Assembly: GCF_947623445.1 (NCBI RefSeq)
Contig: NC_135240.1
Span: 10,230,001 to 10,294,000 of the forward strand
Source: Clavelina lepadiformis
Lineage: Eukaryota > Chordata > Ascidiacea > Aplousobranchia > Clavelinidae
Reading direction: 5' to 3'
DNA length: 64,000 nt
Every line of letters starts with the position of its first letter. Positions within the stretch are counted from its first letter, which is position 1. This document shows, one piece after another, positions 23,441-35,575 of the stretch. The notes under the pieces are model-generated. The model made no database searches and was not told the origin of the DNA. It saw only the letters and a program-made list of their open reading frames with translations. A program made the translations under genes and the position numbers.

Positions 23441-24152
23441 CTTCGGCCACTTTCAGTATCATATTTATAGCAGTAATTTATATAGACATGGATTTTGAGC
23501 AAAACCAAAGCTTAACATGTAACTAAAGGACAAAGTGATCATAAACCTCAAAACAAATTAAGTAAGCACTTGTACAGAAATTTTTTATGTTACGACGGAC
23601 ATTTACGACATGGCGAAAGAGAAAATACCGTTACGCCACTTGCGAAAATTCAGTTCGGCTTTTCTGGCGTGGTGCATGTTTTATTTACTTGACCACAAAT
23701 CAAGTTTTATACATATTTCAAGTCAAATAATTTCCTTTAGTAAAAGCGATCTTTGTATTAATTTGTGTTGTAGCATTGTCAGAAATAGTTTTTCTTTGAA
23801 AGATATATGTAAAGGGATATATACTTGTACAATTATTGTAAATACAGTAGCAGCTAATTTCATTGCAGATAGATTAAATGAGTTTACAAATATGAAAAGA
23901 AAACATACAAAGACAGCAAGTTCAGTGAAATTTCTTTTAGTTTCATCTCTTAACGTTTGCAACTTGACAGTGGAATGGACAAACAGATAAGCAGGGCAAA
24001 GCCAACAGCTTTCAAATCAGTTCCATTTATTAAAATAACATTTAGTAGCGGTGCAAAATTGATAAGAGTTTTAATATTGGCGTGGTGTAAAACGTAGTTC
24101 ATAAATTTAACATGGTAAATCACCTTAGGTGCTAAAATGCAAGTTTTCCGTA

Positions 24153-24361
24153 CAGGCCCGACCGGGAAGTATAAAACTTTTTGATGAGAAATCCTAGGTG
24201 CAAAGGCGCAAATTTTCGCGTGATGATGTTCACTAAAGCTTCAATTCTTTGTATATTATTTTTTTGTTTGTTTATTATAAAATGGCATGAAGATAAAAAA
24301 TACTTTGGCGTACATGTTGATGAATCTCCTGCTTATTACTGCCACACTTTTCACTACTGTA
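24153..24361 (+). repeat. Copy C of the ~230 bp inverted-end repeat family
   Basis: Begins CCCGACCGGGAAGTATAAAA and ends CACACTTTTCACTACTG. Immediately after the right end, another left-end-like sequence starts (CAGGGAAAACAGGGCAGTTT, near 24365), so units are joined head to tail here. Confidence 0.65.
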
Positions 24362-24652
24362 TACAGGGAAAACAGGGCAGTTTATTAAGTTATAGATATT
24401 GAATTTGATTTTGAGTTTTAAAACTTGAAAGCTTGTCATGACCCAATAAGGAATGTATGTTTTTTGTGCACCAGACAACGCAATATTCAAAGACTTGCAG
24501 GCACAAGTAGCTAACAAAAAACGTACACCGGTATGCACCAAAATGCAGCAAATATCCGTGTTTGGTTATTGCTTAGATCACAAAGTAGCTTTTTGACCCA
24601 TTTTGAGCACCAGATAACTACGTTGAATACTGGGCATCTTTCTTTCCATACG

Positions 24653-24877
24653 GGGTCATGACAGGAAAGTACGGTTGTTTTCAACAAGAAATCGTGCGTG
24701 CAAACATGCAAATTTTAGTCCGATGGTGTGCACTGAAGTCTCAATAGTTTATTACAAAATGGCGTTCAAAAAACCAGCTTTTCTTTACTTTTTCATTATA
24801 ATTCGGTATGAAAAGAAAACAGTTTGGCGTGTATGTTGAGGAAACTCTTGTGTGCAGGTGCTATACTTTCCACTAGG
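24653..24877 (+). repeat. Copy D of the ~230 bp inverted-end repeat family
   Basis: Begins GGTCATGACAGGAAAGTACGG and ends GCTATACTTTCCACTAGGC, with TTTATTACAAAATGGCGTTC and GTTTGGCGTGTATGTTGAGG inside. The left flank CTTTCCATACGG looks like the right end of a preceding unit, supporting a tandem arrangement with copy C. Confidence 0.65.
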
Positions 24878-25804
24878 CTATGGCTCATTCTTTATGTAGG
24901 GTACAGCCTACTCTGCTACTGCACTCCATGTGCAGGAAATTAATGCTAAGGTTCTCATTTTAATCTTATTTGCAACCAAATCCACATACTTTGGTAAAAA
25001 ATGGGTCATCGGCACCTATCCTCACATTTTGAAATACAGCAAAAAGGCAACCTTTATTTATTTGTCTATAATTTTAGTTTAAATTCAAATGCACGATCCA
25101 TTGGCATATTTGGTTTACCGGTAAGTCTACAGTAACTGGCATTATTTTTTTTTTAAATCGGGTCTCGTTTGCTTTTGCACTCCCATGTTGACCCATAGCC
25201 TATCAGCCAGATTGGAAAGTTTGCTTGTTTTGAGCACGAGAAATCTAAACGGAACAAGATGAAACAATAGCTATTTTAGGCAAAACGAAATTTTTAATCT
25301 AGTATAAAGGTACATAACCAGATGACGTCACGATTTGAGGCTGCAGAGTATGGAAAAAGCACACCCGAGATTTGTTTTTTAAAACGGCCTTACACACCAC
25401 TGACACCAGGGCAAACAGATGTCTACAAAAAACATTACTCTTTCAAAACCCTTAAACACAGACTCTTCTCCGATTTCTATCGTGTATCCTGTCTCCTAAC
25501 TCCTTCCCAAAGGCCATTCAGGACTTCAAGTCGGAGTGCAAAAGTATAACAGACCCAAAAAATCCTATCAGCGGCTCACTTGGGAAAATTCTTGTTTTGG
25601 ACTGTACTTGTGGCCTGTGGTTTAACTAATACTGTATAACAACAAGCCTGATCCAATAATATGATGTCATAGGCCATAGCGCCTTAGGCTAATGCTAATT
25701 TCAATTTTTCAAATCTCATGCTTTCCTGCCTGTGGTGTCCAAAGTGTCGGTACAATTTTTGTGTTAGCGCCATCTTGCGTTTATTCGTGTGGTATGTAGT
25801 AGAA

Positions 25805-26258
25805 CAGGGCTTCCCAAACTTTTTTGCTCGCGACCCCTTTCAAACTTCTGAAGTTTTCCACGACCCTTCACGTTTAAATTGATTAAATTAGCAGTGCGAA
25901 ACATACATTAGTCATTAGTGAAATTTATTGAGATGCAAAGAGTAAAGACTGAATTCAAGCAACCAGTACTCAAAGTCTACTTACTACGTTACACATATAT
26001 AGGCTACTGGAAACAAAAAAGCACACACATTTATTCAGTGTGATTGATGCGACTGCTTTCTGCTACAAAGCAAGTCCAGCCGTGGCTCAATATCTGTTAA
26101 TGCTGGTCTCAAGGCGGTTTCAATGTTGATTAGGCTGGAACGATATTTTGTTTCGATTGTATTTTGTACTTCGTGTAAAATTGGTATACGCTCTGCGACC
26201 CCTGAAGTTCGTTACGCGACCCCTTGCGGGGTCGCGACCCCCAGTTTGGGAAGCCCTG
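25805..26258. mobile_element. hAT-type MITE (CAGGGCTTCCCAAAC ends)
   Basis: A 454-bp unit with long inverted ends: CAGGGCTTCCCAAAC on the left and GTTTGGGAAGCCCTG on the right, with GCGACCCC motifs inside each end. It is flanked by TAGTAGAA and TGGTAGAA, a 7-of-8 duplication. It encodes no transposase. These ends are typical of widespread hAT families. Confidence 0.85.
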
Positions 26259-26626
26259 TGGTAGAAGACCCAACCAAGAAAAATGGATTTTCAAGTTCGC
26301 TTGCTCCAAGATCCAACCGGGTATCAGATATGTTTATCTCTTCCTGGCAATTACATCACTGTCGATGTATGCATGTTCGATGCATTCGTATGCAACAATT
26401 ATGTCCTGCTAAACTACCAACGTAACTTTTGTTTTATGTTAAATATGTTTAAATTGCTTGTTTTTGTGTTAAATTATGTATTTCTAATTTGTAAAATGTT
26501 TAACTTTTTTACATTCTCTTATTGGTCCTTAACGCACGTAGTTGCCCCTCGAGGCCTTGCTACATTTGCCTGTCGAATTTGTGTAAATTATTGTCAATAA
26601 CTGCTAATATGTTTGCGACGTTGGTC

Positions 26627-26810
26627 GGACGATTCAACCCACGGACGATTCAACCCCGGACGATTCAACCTGCGGACGATTCAACCCAGGACCATTCAAC
26701 CTAGGACGATTCAACCAGCGGACGAATCAACCCGCGGACGATTCAACCCGCGGACGATTCAACCCAGGACCATTCAACCCACGTACGATTAAACCCCCGG
26801 ACGATTCGAC
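26627..26810. repeat. Minisatellite, ~12 units of GGACGATTCAACCCGC
   Basis: Twelve tandem units of 15-16 bases with core GACGATTCAACC. The variant GACCATTCAACC recurs five units apart (units 5 and 10), preceded both times by a GACGATTCAACCCAG unit, which suggests a higher-order block of five units. Confidence 0.92.
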
Positions 26811-27153
26811 ATAAAGGCTATGGGCTACGCTTAAAAAATATTTCTAATTGTAAAGAAACCCAGAATTGTGGCATGCAGAAATCTCCCTATAGCATCTCAC
26901 AAACGCTGCGATTAAACAATTGAATATATAATAATGTGTTTTCTTTCAAACCCAGCAGTGGAGTAGGCCTATATAATTACAATGATAAAGTACATATGAT
27001 AGATTAATCAAACAAAATATTTTCAACTTGATATAGGCCTAATCGGTAAACAGGAAAAAATACGTTCAAATGTCTGAGAATAAAAGTAAATCATTTCCAC
27101 ACAACTTTGTATTCTCAGTCCAGATAGCATATAGGCCTATATATATAGGCTTA

Positions 27154-27183
27154 CATATATATATATATGTATGTATGTATGTA
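27154..27183. repeat. Microsatellite (AT)n then (GTAT)n
   Basis: A run of alternating AT passes directly into GTAT repeats. The first part of the flank is dense in TAGGCCTA-type palindromes. Confidence 0.9.
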
Positions 27184-27326
27184 CAGTTATAAGTAATAGG
27201 CCTACTACGTTTAAATAATAAACACAGTTTATGTATGTATACAGTATGTAATAATATTAATGAGATATAAGTAGCTTTTCTTAAATAGAAATGTTATGCA
27301 CGTATAGTGATATGAATTAACAAACA

Positions 27327-30300
27327 CTACACTTGGTTTGGGAACCGCTCTTTGAAAACAACCTTGAAAGGATTTGGCTGCAGGAGGGTCGTAGAATCTC
27401 CGGTAATATCTATGTCATTACTTTCTTCTGCCAGCGAAATATCAAAAGACTTCACCAGTGCCACAAGATACACCAGATTTTCTGATTCTGCAATTCTCTG
27501 CCCAACACAACTTCGCCAGCCAACTGAAAACGGCATCACGTGATCGGATTTCTGGAAATTTCCGTAATCATCAAGATGACGTTCTGGTCGAAACGTTTCC
27601 GGATCAGGAGCCCACTTTATTTTGTCGTGATGAACCGACCACAGGTTTGGAATAATCACCGTTCCTTTTTTAATTTCAAAGCCGGCAACACTGGTATCTT
27701 CCGTCGTTGTATGCATGTTGCTGGTGGGAGCAATCGGTCGCAATCGTGTGCCTTCCTCCATCACAGCTTTCGCATAATTTAGCCCTTGATCTTTTCCTTC
27801 TGCCGAATCTCTGATCAGTGAACCGACATCTAAAAACAATGAACATCGTTACATAAACAGTCCTTATCTACCACCAGGTACTCCATTGCAAATATCGCAA
27901 AATTTTGCAGATTTTGCATCTGCTTGTTTTTTGGTATAAGGTCAAGGTTTGCTACATTATACCAGTAAAAGTTTGGTCTAATTCTTCTTGAAGCTTTTTC
28001 AAGCATTTAGCATTTTTCAGGAGCAAGAGCAAAATCCACAGGAGCTGATTAGCTGTAGTTGCTGTGCCAGCAAATAAATAGTCCTGGACGAGTAAAGCAA
28101 ATGACTCTCGATCAAATTCCGAGGGGGATTGATACGATTGGTAAAAGCAAGTCACTAAATCTTGAGAAGATTTCTGTTCATTTAGGCGTTGATCGGCTAA
28201 GTCTAAGATCACTTTCACGCACTTTTTCCTTTCATCTTCAGTTTCACGAAGGAACCTGTTTTCAACAAAATCGTTTTAAAAGAAAGTCAAAATCTTGTGC
28301 GCAATATAACACTATCTATATATAATAATTACTCGAACACAATAAGATTAAAACCCACCCGCAAAAGCCAGGCATCCATTTCATCCAAGGAAGGAATAGT
28401 AAAAGTGAAAATTTAGGACTGCTTATCGCCCCGTCATAGGTCAGGTTATATATTTCCCGCTGTTTAGGGCTGTTTTCATCCAGCCGCAAGGAAAAGCAAG
28501 TCTGTAAGTGTTACAATAAAATTAATTTCGTTTGCGCCTTTAACAAAATGATTGCATATAGCCATAATCGAATCTATATATGGTGGTAATAGCAATATAA
28601 TGGTCATAAACACGATTTCATTTTATAACCAATTAATTAGTATATTGAGAATTGACAAAGAAATATTTGCTACACTGCAGTAAAAAAATAGAAAGGTGTT
28701 TGGTAAGCAATCACTGTACTAAATTATAGTTTCCTATATACAACTTAGAAATACAATCTACCTAGGAATCTACCAAAAAAAATTAAGAGTGTTATACAGA
28801 CAATCTCGTTTGTTAAGCAAAAGGTTTCAAACTACATACCAGCCGTCTATATTTTTTTGTTCTCCGCTATATTCTTTGCATCACGGTCACTACAACACCA
28901 CATGCGCCAAACTCTTTAATCTTAGGACATGTAGACTGTAGCTTATTTGAGTGCCTGAACTGCTAATTGTTAGCTTGTCAACTTAGTGCAGAATAAAATA
29001 CGCTCCGCTGTTTTCTCAAGGTTGAGACTTCTGTTGTAAATGCAATCAAAGCCTATACATGACTTACCTGTAAAACCACATTCATTGTTGCATTTTCAAA
29101 ATGCGGCAATGCATCTACAGGAACGTCGGCATTGGCAGTAAAATATTTCATCAGTTCAAACGCTTCTGCAATGATGCCCTCGTTGATGGCTAAAATAGCA
29201 TAACCAACAAATTATGTTACTGGTGCCAATAGTAGCCTGTTATTTACATTCTTTCACTTCGTTCTACGAAACTTTGCAACAACATCAAGACCGTCATCAA
29301 CAACATTATTTAAAGTGAGCAACAGATTCCAAAACAAATTCACCTCAAACCAAAAAAGTTGTTAGTTAATATACTGGAGAAATAATAATTCAACAATATG
29401 TGTTGGTTAAGCACTTGTGAAGAATGTGTGACATAAACGCAAACTCAGCCCAAATTATAAAATGCGGTGGCAGCTATGACGTCGCAATATGAGAAAACGA
29501 TGTGCATGACGAGGATGCTTGGATCAGATGGTTTCGTGTTGGGGGAAAAAATAGGTTAAGGTGTAGTTAAATGTGTAAGAGTAATATCTTTCGTTAATTA
29601 ATACTAAGCTGACTTACAGTTTGTGTATTTGTACACTGGATGAATATTTGAATTAGTTTAAGTTTTAAATTTGTATGCGTTGGGCTAAAAATTCTAACGA
29701 GCTGAGATCAAAGTGTAACGAAAGTGATTATTTCACCGTACGTAGGTCACATAGCCCCTTGTATAAGGTAGGCGGCAAGGTAGAAAGAATAGGTTAACAT
29801 AAAGTTTTTTTAGTTACGTAGGGTTTAATTGAAGTAAAGATTTAGTTTAGAAAGTGCATTTAGATTAGGATTAGGTTACTATGTCATTATGGTGTGTAGC
29901 GTCTCGCTTGCAACTGCCACACTAAAAAGGATCCACAAACGCAAAGTCTACACTTCTCATTAGTGTATAATGTATATACTCGACCATTGGTAAAAACTAC
30001 TAACTATCGAGACGAGTCGGCCGCATCTCTCTGCATATTACGAAGTGGCAGTCGAGCCCAATCGGTACAATTTTATAACATGCAAGTTAGGTTAACAAGA
30101 AACTGTAAAAAGTAACTTTAAACCTACGATTTTTCCAGTGAAATGTAGTGAGAGCCAAATGGAAATGAACTGGGCTTGGAATTTATATGGGCGGGGCTCA
30201 AGCCAGTATTATAATTACTCGAAACAATGACTTGAATGAAGTCACATATTTTCCATAACTTTGCTTGACTTGATTTATATGTCCTAAACTTGATTCGAGT

Positions 30301-31013
30301 CGAAATCCAAAATGATTCAAGTCACGTGATGACAGTTGTGAGTCCAGGGATGTCATGAATGACTAGAGGTATTGACTTCACTCGAGTCACACTTACCCAT
30401 GACTTGATTTGACTCGAGTCAGAGTCCAAAATGACTTGAGGCATGTTATGACAATCGTGACGGCAAAAAATAAAATTTAGATAGTAAACACAAACGTTTT
30501 TTTCCAAAAACTTGTTTTTGGAACTACTCCTTAATTGCTTCAAGGTTTTTGATTAGAAATATGGGCCTAATTTACTTTTGTGCACTGCTGAAAAACTGTC
30601 TTTGGCGAAGGATCTCCAATTGGACCAAAATTCGCCATAGGGAGCAAAGAATAAGCCCTTTCCATTTCGAAACTTTTGTAAAATTTCGGAATCTATTCTT
30701 CCGGAGAAGGCTTTGGCCTTAGCAACAAAAGCTTCATGAATCGCATCGTACCTGTACGACAACATTTATAGCTATAGGCTATGCATGCGACAGTAGGCAA
30801 TAATTAGGAGAATATTTGGTAATAATGAAAAAAGTTTGGTTAATTATACTTTTACCCCTGCAAGGCCACAGCGTTGTAAGAGCCCATTTTAAGTTGAAAA
30901 ACCGTTCCATATGTCTCTGCCCATTCAATCAAAGTCTTCTCTTTAAAATTTATCATTCCAAGCAAAGATCCTACAACAGGCCATGGAGTGGGCCCGTCCA
31001 TTTTTTTAGCCAT
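27327..31013 (-). CDS. Cytochrome P450, CYP2-clan like, N-terminal anchor not found
   Basis: Exons 5' to 3': 31013-30856, 30751-30576, 29189-29068, 28501-28359, 28255-27963, 27829-27327. Phases join cleanly to about 464 residues. It is a heme monooxygenase, normally ER-bound, with unknown substrate. Visible landmarks are the proline-rich GPTPWPVVGSL, the helix C WSNWR, the I-helix FAGTATTAN, the K-helix EGTR, FRPERH, and the heme loop FSVGWRSCVG with its Cys ligand. The I-helix normally reads AG.(D/E)T; here the acidic residue is Ala. The segment between helix C and the next exon is about five residues shorter than in typical CYP2 proteins. No hydrophobic anchor precedes the proline motif. 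An AG acceptor upstream of the Met suggests an unseen first exon. All joins are predictions. Confidence 0.88.
30217..30465. repeat. Degenerate tandem repeat rich in GACTCGAGTC palindromes
   Basis: Two imperfect units of roughly 120 bp. GATTCGAGTCGAAATCCAAA followed by ATGACAGTTGTGA (from about 30290) is repeated as GACTCGAGTCAGAGTCCAAA followed by ATGACAATCGTGA (from about 30410). It lies in an intron of the P450 gene. No coding potential. Confidence 0.7.
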
Positions 31014-31208
31014 ATTTCCACAATCAGTTTCTTAAGCAACAAATATATATAAGGAGATTTTAGTTGGGCCTATAATAATACAATAATTTGCATGACAACC
31101 AAGTAGCCTACAAAATATATCACTTTAGATCATGTTTTTCTTCTTGATAATATTTTGTTTCTGGTAATTCTTTACTTCTATATGGCATGTAATTGTAATG
31201 CTATACAA

Positions 31209-31635
31209 CATACGTGTCAAACTCCCGGCCCGCTTCACAATAAAACTTGGCCCGCAATGTTATTTTATACATTGAACTATTTCCGGCCCGCGAGATCATT
31301 GTACAGTACAACTTTCTTTTTGCAAGCAAGAAACAAGATTATAAATCGATTTATTCCAACGCTTGTAATCTGGGCTGCTTTTTTCTTTATTGTCTGTTAA
31401 TTCTTTAATGCTTTTGCAAGGAGATGAATGAAACATAATGATGTAAGATAAGAATAATCAAAAACAGCCCAGTCAAAAATCGTCAAAAAAATCAAAAATT
31501 TGGTGTTGTTTCGCTGGCTGTTCCAATTCATGTACTCGTGTCAGGAAACGTTCAATCAAGTTTTATCCTTACGGCCCGCGGCGTTAAATACGTTTTGCGT
31601 TTTGGCCCTTGGTGCGATTGAGTTTGACACCCCTG
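31209..31635 (+). mobile_element. hAT-type MITE, copy 1 of an inverted pair
   Basis: A 427-bp unit from CATACGTGTCAAACTC to GAGTTTGACACCCCTG, flanked by identical CTATACAA octamers (31201-31208 and 31636-31643). GGCCCGC motifs lie near both ends. It is almost identical, in reverse, to 34755-35199. It is 18 bp shorter than that copy because one GGGCCGG-bounded segment near an end is missing. Confidence 0.92.
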
Positions 31636-31643
31636 CTATACAA

Positions 31644-34600
31644 CGTAACAATAAATTAAGTAAGTATAGATACTTTGATAGAAGATAGACGACAAAAGCC
31701 TAGATATGAAAACACGAACTTTGTAGTTTGATAGCCAGCTTAGCACTGAAAACTAGCCTACATCGAATCGTGTTTATTGGATTCGGTGCGAAACCAAGTT
31801 TTTGGAAAAAGGAACCAAGTTATTTCAACAAAAATATCATACTCATACCCTGTACATCTCGTGACTCTTCGGCCTTTGGAAATTAACCACGAGCTTATTG
31901 GCGTTCAAATACCTACCAAAAGAGGTGATAAAGATGAAAATTCTTCTTATTGACATTTTCTGAAAAAGGGCGTACAAGTAGGCTATATAGTTTATTCAAG
32001 ACTTTCACATTGTATTGGTTCGCATTAACCGAAGGAAAATCTTCAGGAAACCTGCGATTTTCATCCTGTGCAATTCTAAGAGCCTGTTGTATAGGCTATA
32101 ATACATTCCGTATATAGCTAACATCAGTCTATGCCACAAAAGACAAAAACGCATCTCGGTTTCAGCAAGTCTGTACGCTAAACTACTCATACCCTGTTTA
32201 CGCGTTGCATGATTAATGTTCGTCTGTCAAACGAGTCCGGGAAAACAAAAGCGTGATGTTAAAGGAAATCGGCGTGCTGATAATAATTATAACAATCAAC
32301 AGCTAACACAATAGTGACACGATAGCATATAAAATCTATAACATATCTTTTATCACGGATTTACACTTCGTGTGATGCAAATATATATAAAACTATGTCA
32401 CAATTTTGTGATAATTGCTGTATTTAAATGACGCAGGACAGATCTACCACCTGTTAGAACTTCTTTCATCCTCCATCACACCTTACACGTGGACGAATTG
32501 CTCAAGCTTTTTGTCGGACTGCGTTGACCAACGGTCACGTGTGATGCAACTCGTAATCAAAGTGCAACGTTGCAACCAACTCTGCTCAGCAAAATCACGG
32601 AGAAACTGAGCACTTCTCTGTTGACAGACTTCGCTTGCAGAATCTACAAACCACATTTACGAGGCACACACTTCTCTGTATAGACCACACCATGCGAGCG
32701 GGTGGACAACAAAACCTTCACAGACAATCATCGGCTGACAATGAAGCCACTTACAACTCTTTTAAATACGTCGCTCGCCAAGCAATCCTCACCTTAAACT
32801 AACTAGGTCACATTCGCTATCAGCGACAACCTTTCGGGAACGAGCAAAACTTCACTCCATCCAAAAACCTTTGATTCCTTTTGTTACTCCTAAATGCGTT
32901 CGTGATGTATCTTTTTGTGATGTGTTACTTCTAACTTTAATATATAATGTAGTACAATCACTTTCACACTAAGTATTAGTAATCTATATACAGAAGCGTA
33001 CCGTTCTTTTTCGGCAATTGCCTACCTATAGTGTTGTCACATGTATTTTTCCGCGAGCATACTTTGGAAATTCCCGAGAGGCGAGATAGTGTGCTAATTT
33101 TCGTAATTAGCTCTTATTCCCACAGAATTCTTGTGCAGATCTGATGATATTATAATGTTATTGGTGATCTATTTCGTTTGTTTAACTACAAGCGCTGTGC
33201 TATATTTTGGTCGTGTTTAGTGTGCGCCAACCGGTTTTGATTACATCCGATTTACGTCATTCTTACTACAACGCTCAATACGCAAGTTCGCAATGGCTCA
33301 GTCTGGGATTAACAGTCTACTGAACCCAACTCTATTCTGTGCTCTGAAACCAGTAACCGTTTCGTTGAGGATCAAAATATATCAATATTCAAGACTTTGG
33401 CAGTTTGATTTTGTGATGCTTAACTAGGCTATCAGGGGTTAATGAACACGCTATCAATGAAGTCAGAATAGCGAACAATCGATCAAGCAATAATTAACAA
33501 CAGTTCACAACTCCAACAACACGTCCAGTCAACACAATTTCACCGTAAAAACTTAGATAGTAATTTTTCGGGCTCAGTTAACCCCAGTTTATCTCATACG
33601 AATCAAATCTAAACCATATTTTGGTGGCTCTTGGTAATTTGGTTTTTTGTTGGAGCTCATTTGAATCATTTATGTCCCGCCAAAACGTTATCCGGCCCGC
33701 GGCCTCTGAATTAGTTACTGCAAGTATATGCTACACAAATGCACTTTCAGTTATCTGGCCGGCATGTTATTTTTGGAAAAATTATATATTCAACCAGATT
33801 ATGATTTTGTATGCGCATACAAGATTTTTAAGTTTTGACGCTTAGTTCGTTCCTGCATCATGCCGTGCTTGCACGTATACGTTGCCATATATCACATCGA
33901 GATGCAAAATTACACAAGTCTAATATTAGCTGATACTTAAACAGAGCTTTCTCTTTTCCAACGTTTACCGACAAGTGTAATAACTTAGCTGTGATTAGCC
34001 TACAAATTAAATTACGATTTTTAACAATCTAACCAACATTAAAATTGGACTTCAAAGTATTTTGAGCTACGTCAACGGGCGGGAATGTTCTCCTCCATTA
34101 TTTTTCCCGTTGTAAGTTAAAAACATCTGATGTCAAAAATGTGTCCATTGATTTTCCCCATTTTCACAATAAGCAGTAGAAACGTTTCCTAAGCCTAAAA
34201 TCAGAAAAACGTGCAAAATTTAACGGTGATATATGGCAGGTTAACACGACCACCAAACCTAGCCATTTTCAGCCGTATCCGCACTATTGGACAAAATTGT
34301 ACTATTTGCACGAGCACGCACATTCTGAAACATGTCATTCAACCATTATTTAGTCTCAAATTTGAGGACCTCATATGCAGGTTTTCTCGAAAAAAAATTC
34401 ATGTCAGCTGCTCACTTTCCAAATGTTTTCGTGGTCGTATGAGTTTATACATAAGCAGTCAGTTTTGCATATCTGAATTTGCCAGCTTTTTTCATTGCAC
34501 TTGACCAAAGTACGATTTTAAGCTGTGTTACTGGAAAAGGTTCAGTTTGTACCAATTTGCTCCAAACATATTCCAACGTTATTTGGTGTAATTCCTGCGT

Positions 34601-34754
34601 TGACTTGTCGTAACTTTCATTTCCCAGTGCTCGCCCCAGTTTTCGTCTGTTTCTCGACTGCCACAGTTAATTTCGGTGATTGAGCAAAACATGAAAAATC
34701 AACGTCAAAGATTTCTAAACCTTTTCACAGCAAAAACACGCATGGTTTACAATT
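31644..34754. other. Spacer between the two inverted hAT copies
   Basis: No gene recognised. It contains the second copy of a dispersed repeat (33088-33540) and a GGCCCGCGGCC-bearing fragment near 33680-33700 that may be another hAT remnant. A GC-richer stretch at 32430-32880 has no recognisable protein. The missing P450 anchor exon could lie here. Confidence 0.45.
33088..33540 (+). repeat. Dispersed repeat, copy 2 (pair at 3495-3790)
   Basis: Shares TTAGCTCTTATT, TTCTTGTGCAGATCTGATGA, GATATTATAATGTTAT and AATCGATCAAGCAATAA with copy 1, in the same order. About 150 bases in the middle are absent from copy 1. Confidence 0.6.
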
Positions 34755-35199
34755 CAGGGGTGTCAAACTCAATCGCACCAAGGGCCAAAACGCAAAACTT
34801 ATTTAACGCCGCGGGCCGTAAGGATAAAACTTGATTGAACGTTTCCTGACACGAGTACATGAATTGGAACAGCCAGCGAAACAACACCAAATTTTTGATT
34901 TTTTTGACGATTTTTGACTGGGCTGTTTTTGATTATTCTTATCTTACATCATTATGTTTCATTCATCTCCTTGCAAAAGCATTAAAGAATTAACAGACAA
35001 TAAAGAAAAAAGCAGCCCAGATTACAAGCGTTGGAATAAATCGATTTATAATCTTGTTTCTTGCTTGCAAAAAGAAAGTTGTACTGTACAATGATCTCGC
35101 GGGCCGGAAATAGTTCAATGTATAAAATAACATTGCGGGCCAAGTTTTATTGTGAAGCGGGCCGGATGTGGCCCGCGGGCCGGGAGTTTGACACGTATG
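34755..35199 (-). mobile_element. hAT-type MITE, copy 2 of an inverted pair
   Basis: A 445-bp reverse-oriented copy of the element at 31209-31635. It starts CAGGGGTGTCAAACTC and ends GAGTTTGACACGTATG. It is flanked by GTTTACAA (two bases off the left end) and GTTTACAT, a near-perfect duplication. The asymmetric CATACG end is shared by both copies, so they belong to one recent subfamily. Confidence 0.9.
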
Positions 35200-35460
35200 G
35201 TTTACATGGTCCCTTTATGAGTTTATGACGTTAGTTAGAACACACGATGCAGGGTGTAACAACTGAGCAAACAATCATATGACGTATTGTATATATAAAA
35301 TATAGATTTATTAAACCTATTGCGATAAGTATATATAACATCCGTTGAACTTTACAGCTGTGATATCAAACTGCCCAAGAGCAAGTAATGCTTGATTAAT
35401 ATCAGCCTGCGAGGAAAACAATTAAATAAACATACTGTATAACCAAGCGTAACATCTTTG

Positions 35461-35575
35461 CAGTGGTGTATTCCCAAAAAAGGATATGATGACACAAAGC
35501 AAGAAAAAGTAAGGGATCGCGATACCCTCTCAAAACAAAGTGGGGGGACGGTGATTCTCCTCCAATAAACCACTG
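35461..35575. mobile_element. 115-bp mini hAT element
   Basis: Ends CAGTGGTGTATT and AATAAACCACTG are inverted repeats with one mismatch. The flanks CATCTTTG and CATATTTG agree at 7 of 8 positions. It is too short to encode anything. It lies downstream of APEH. Confidence 0.75.

Larger units (their letters stand above)
23441..25804. other. Intergenic or intronic, repeat-containing
   Basis: Apart from two repeat copies (24153-24361 and 24653-24877), no gene is recognised. A modestly GC-richer plus-strand frame at 25322-25549 resembles no family I know. If the FAM171-like gene has upstream exons they should lie here or beyond. Confidence 0.45.

Noticed and set aside
25322-25549. A 75-codon plus-strand frame in a slightly GC-richer patch, possibly a gene.
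   Set aside because: No recognisable motif, no flanking exon and no plausible start context.
28359-30751. A missing micro-exon between the second and third P450 exons.
   Set aside because: The two exons join in phase (AAA A + CC ATC AAC) and the alignment is only about five residues short, so a small deletion explains it.
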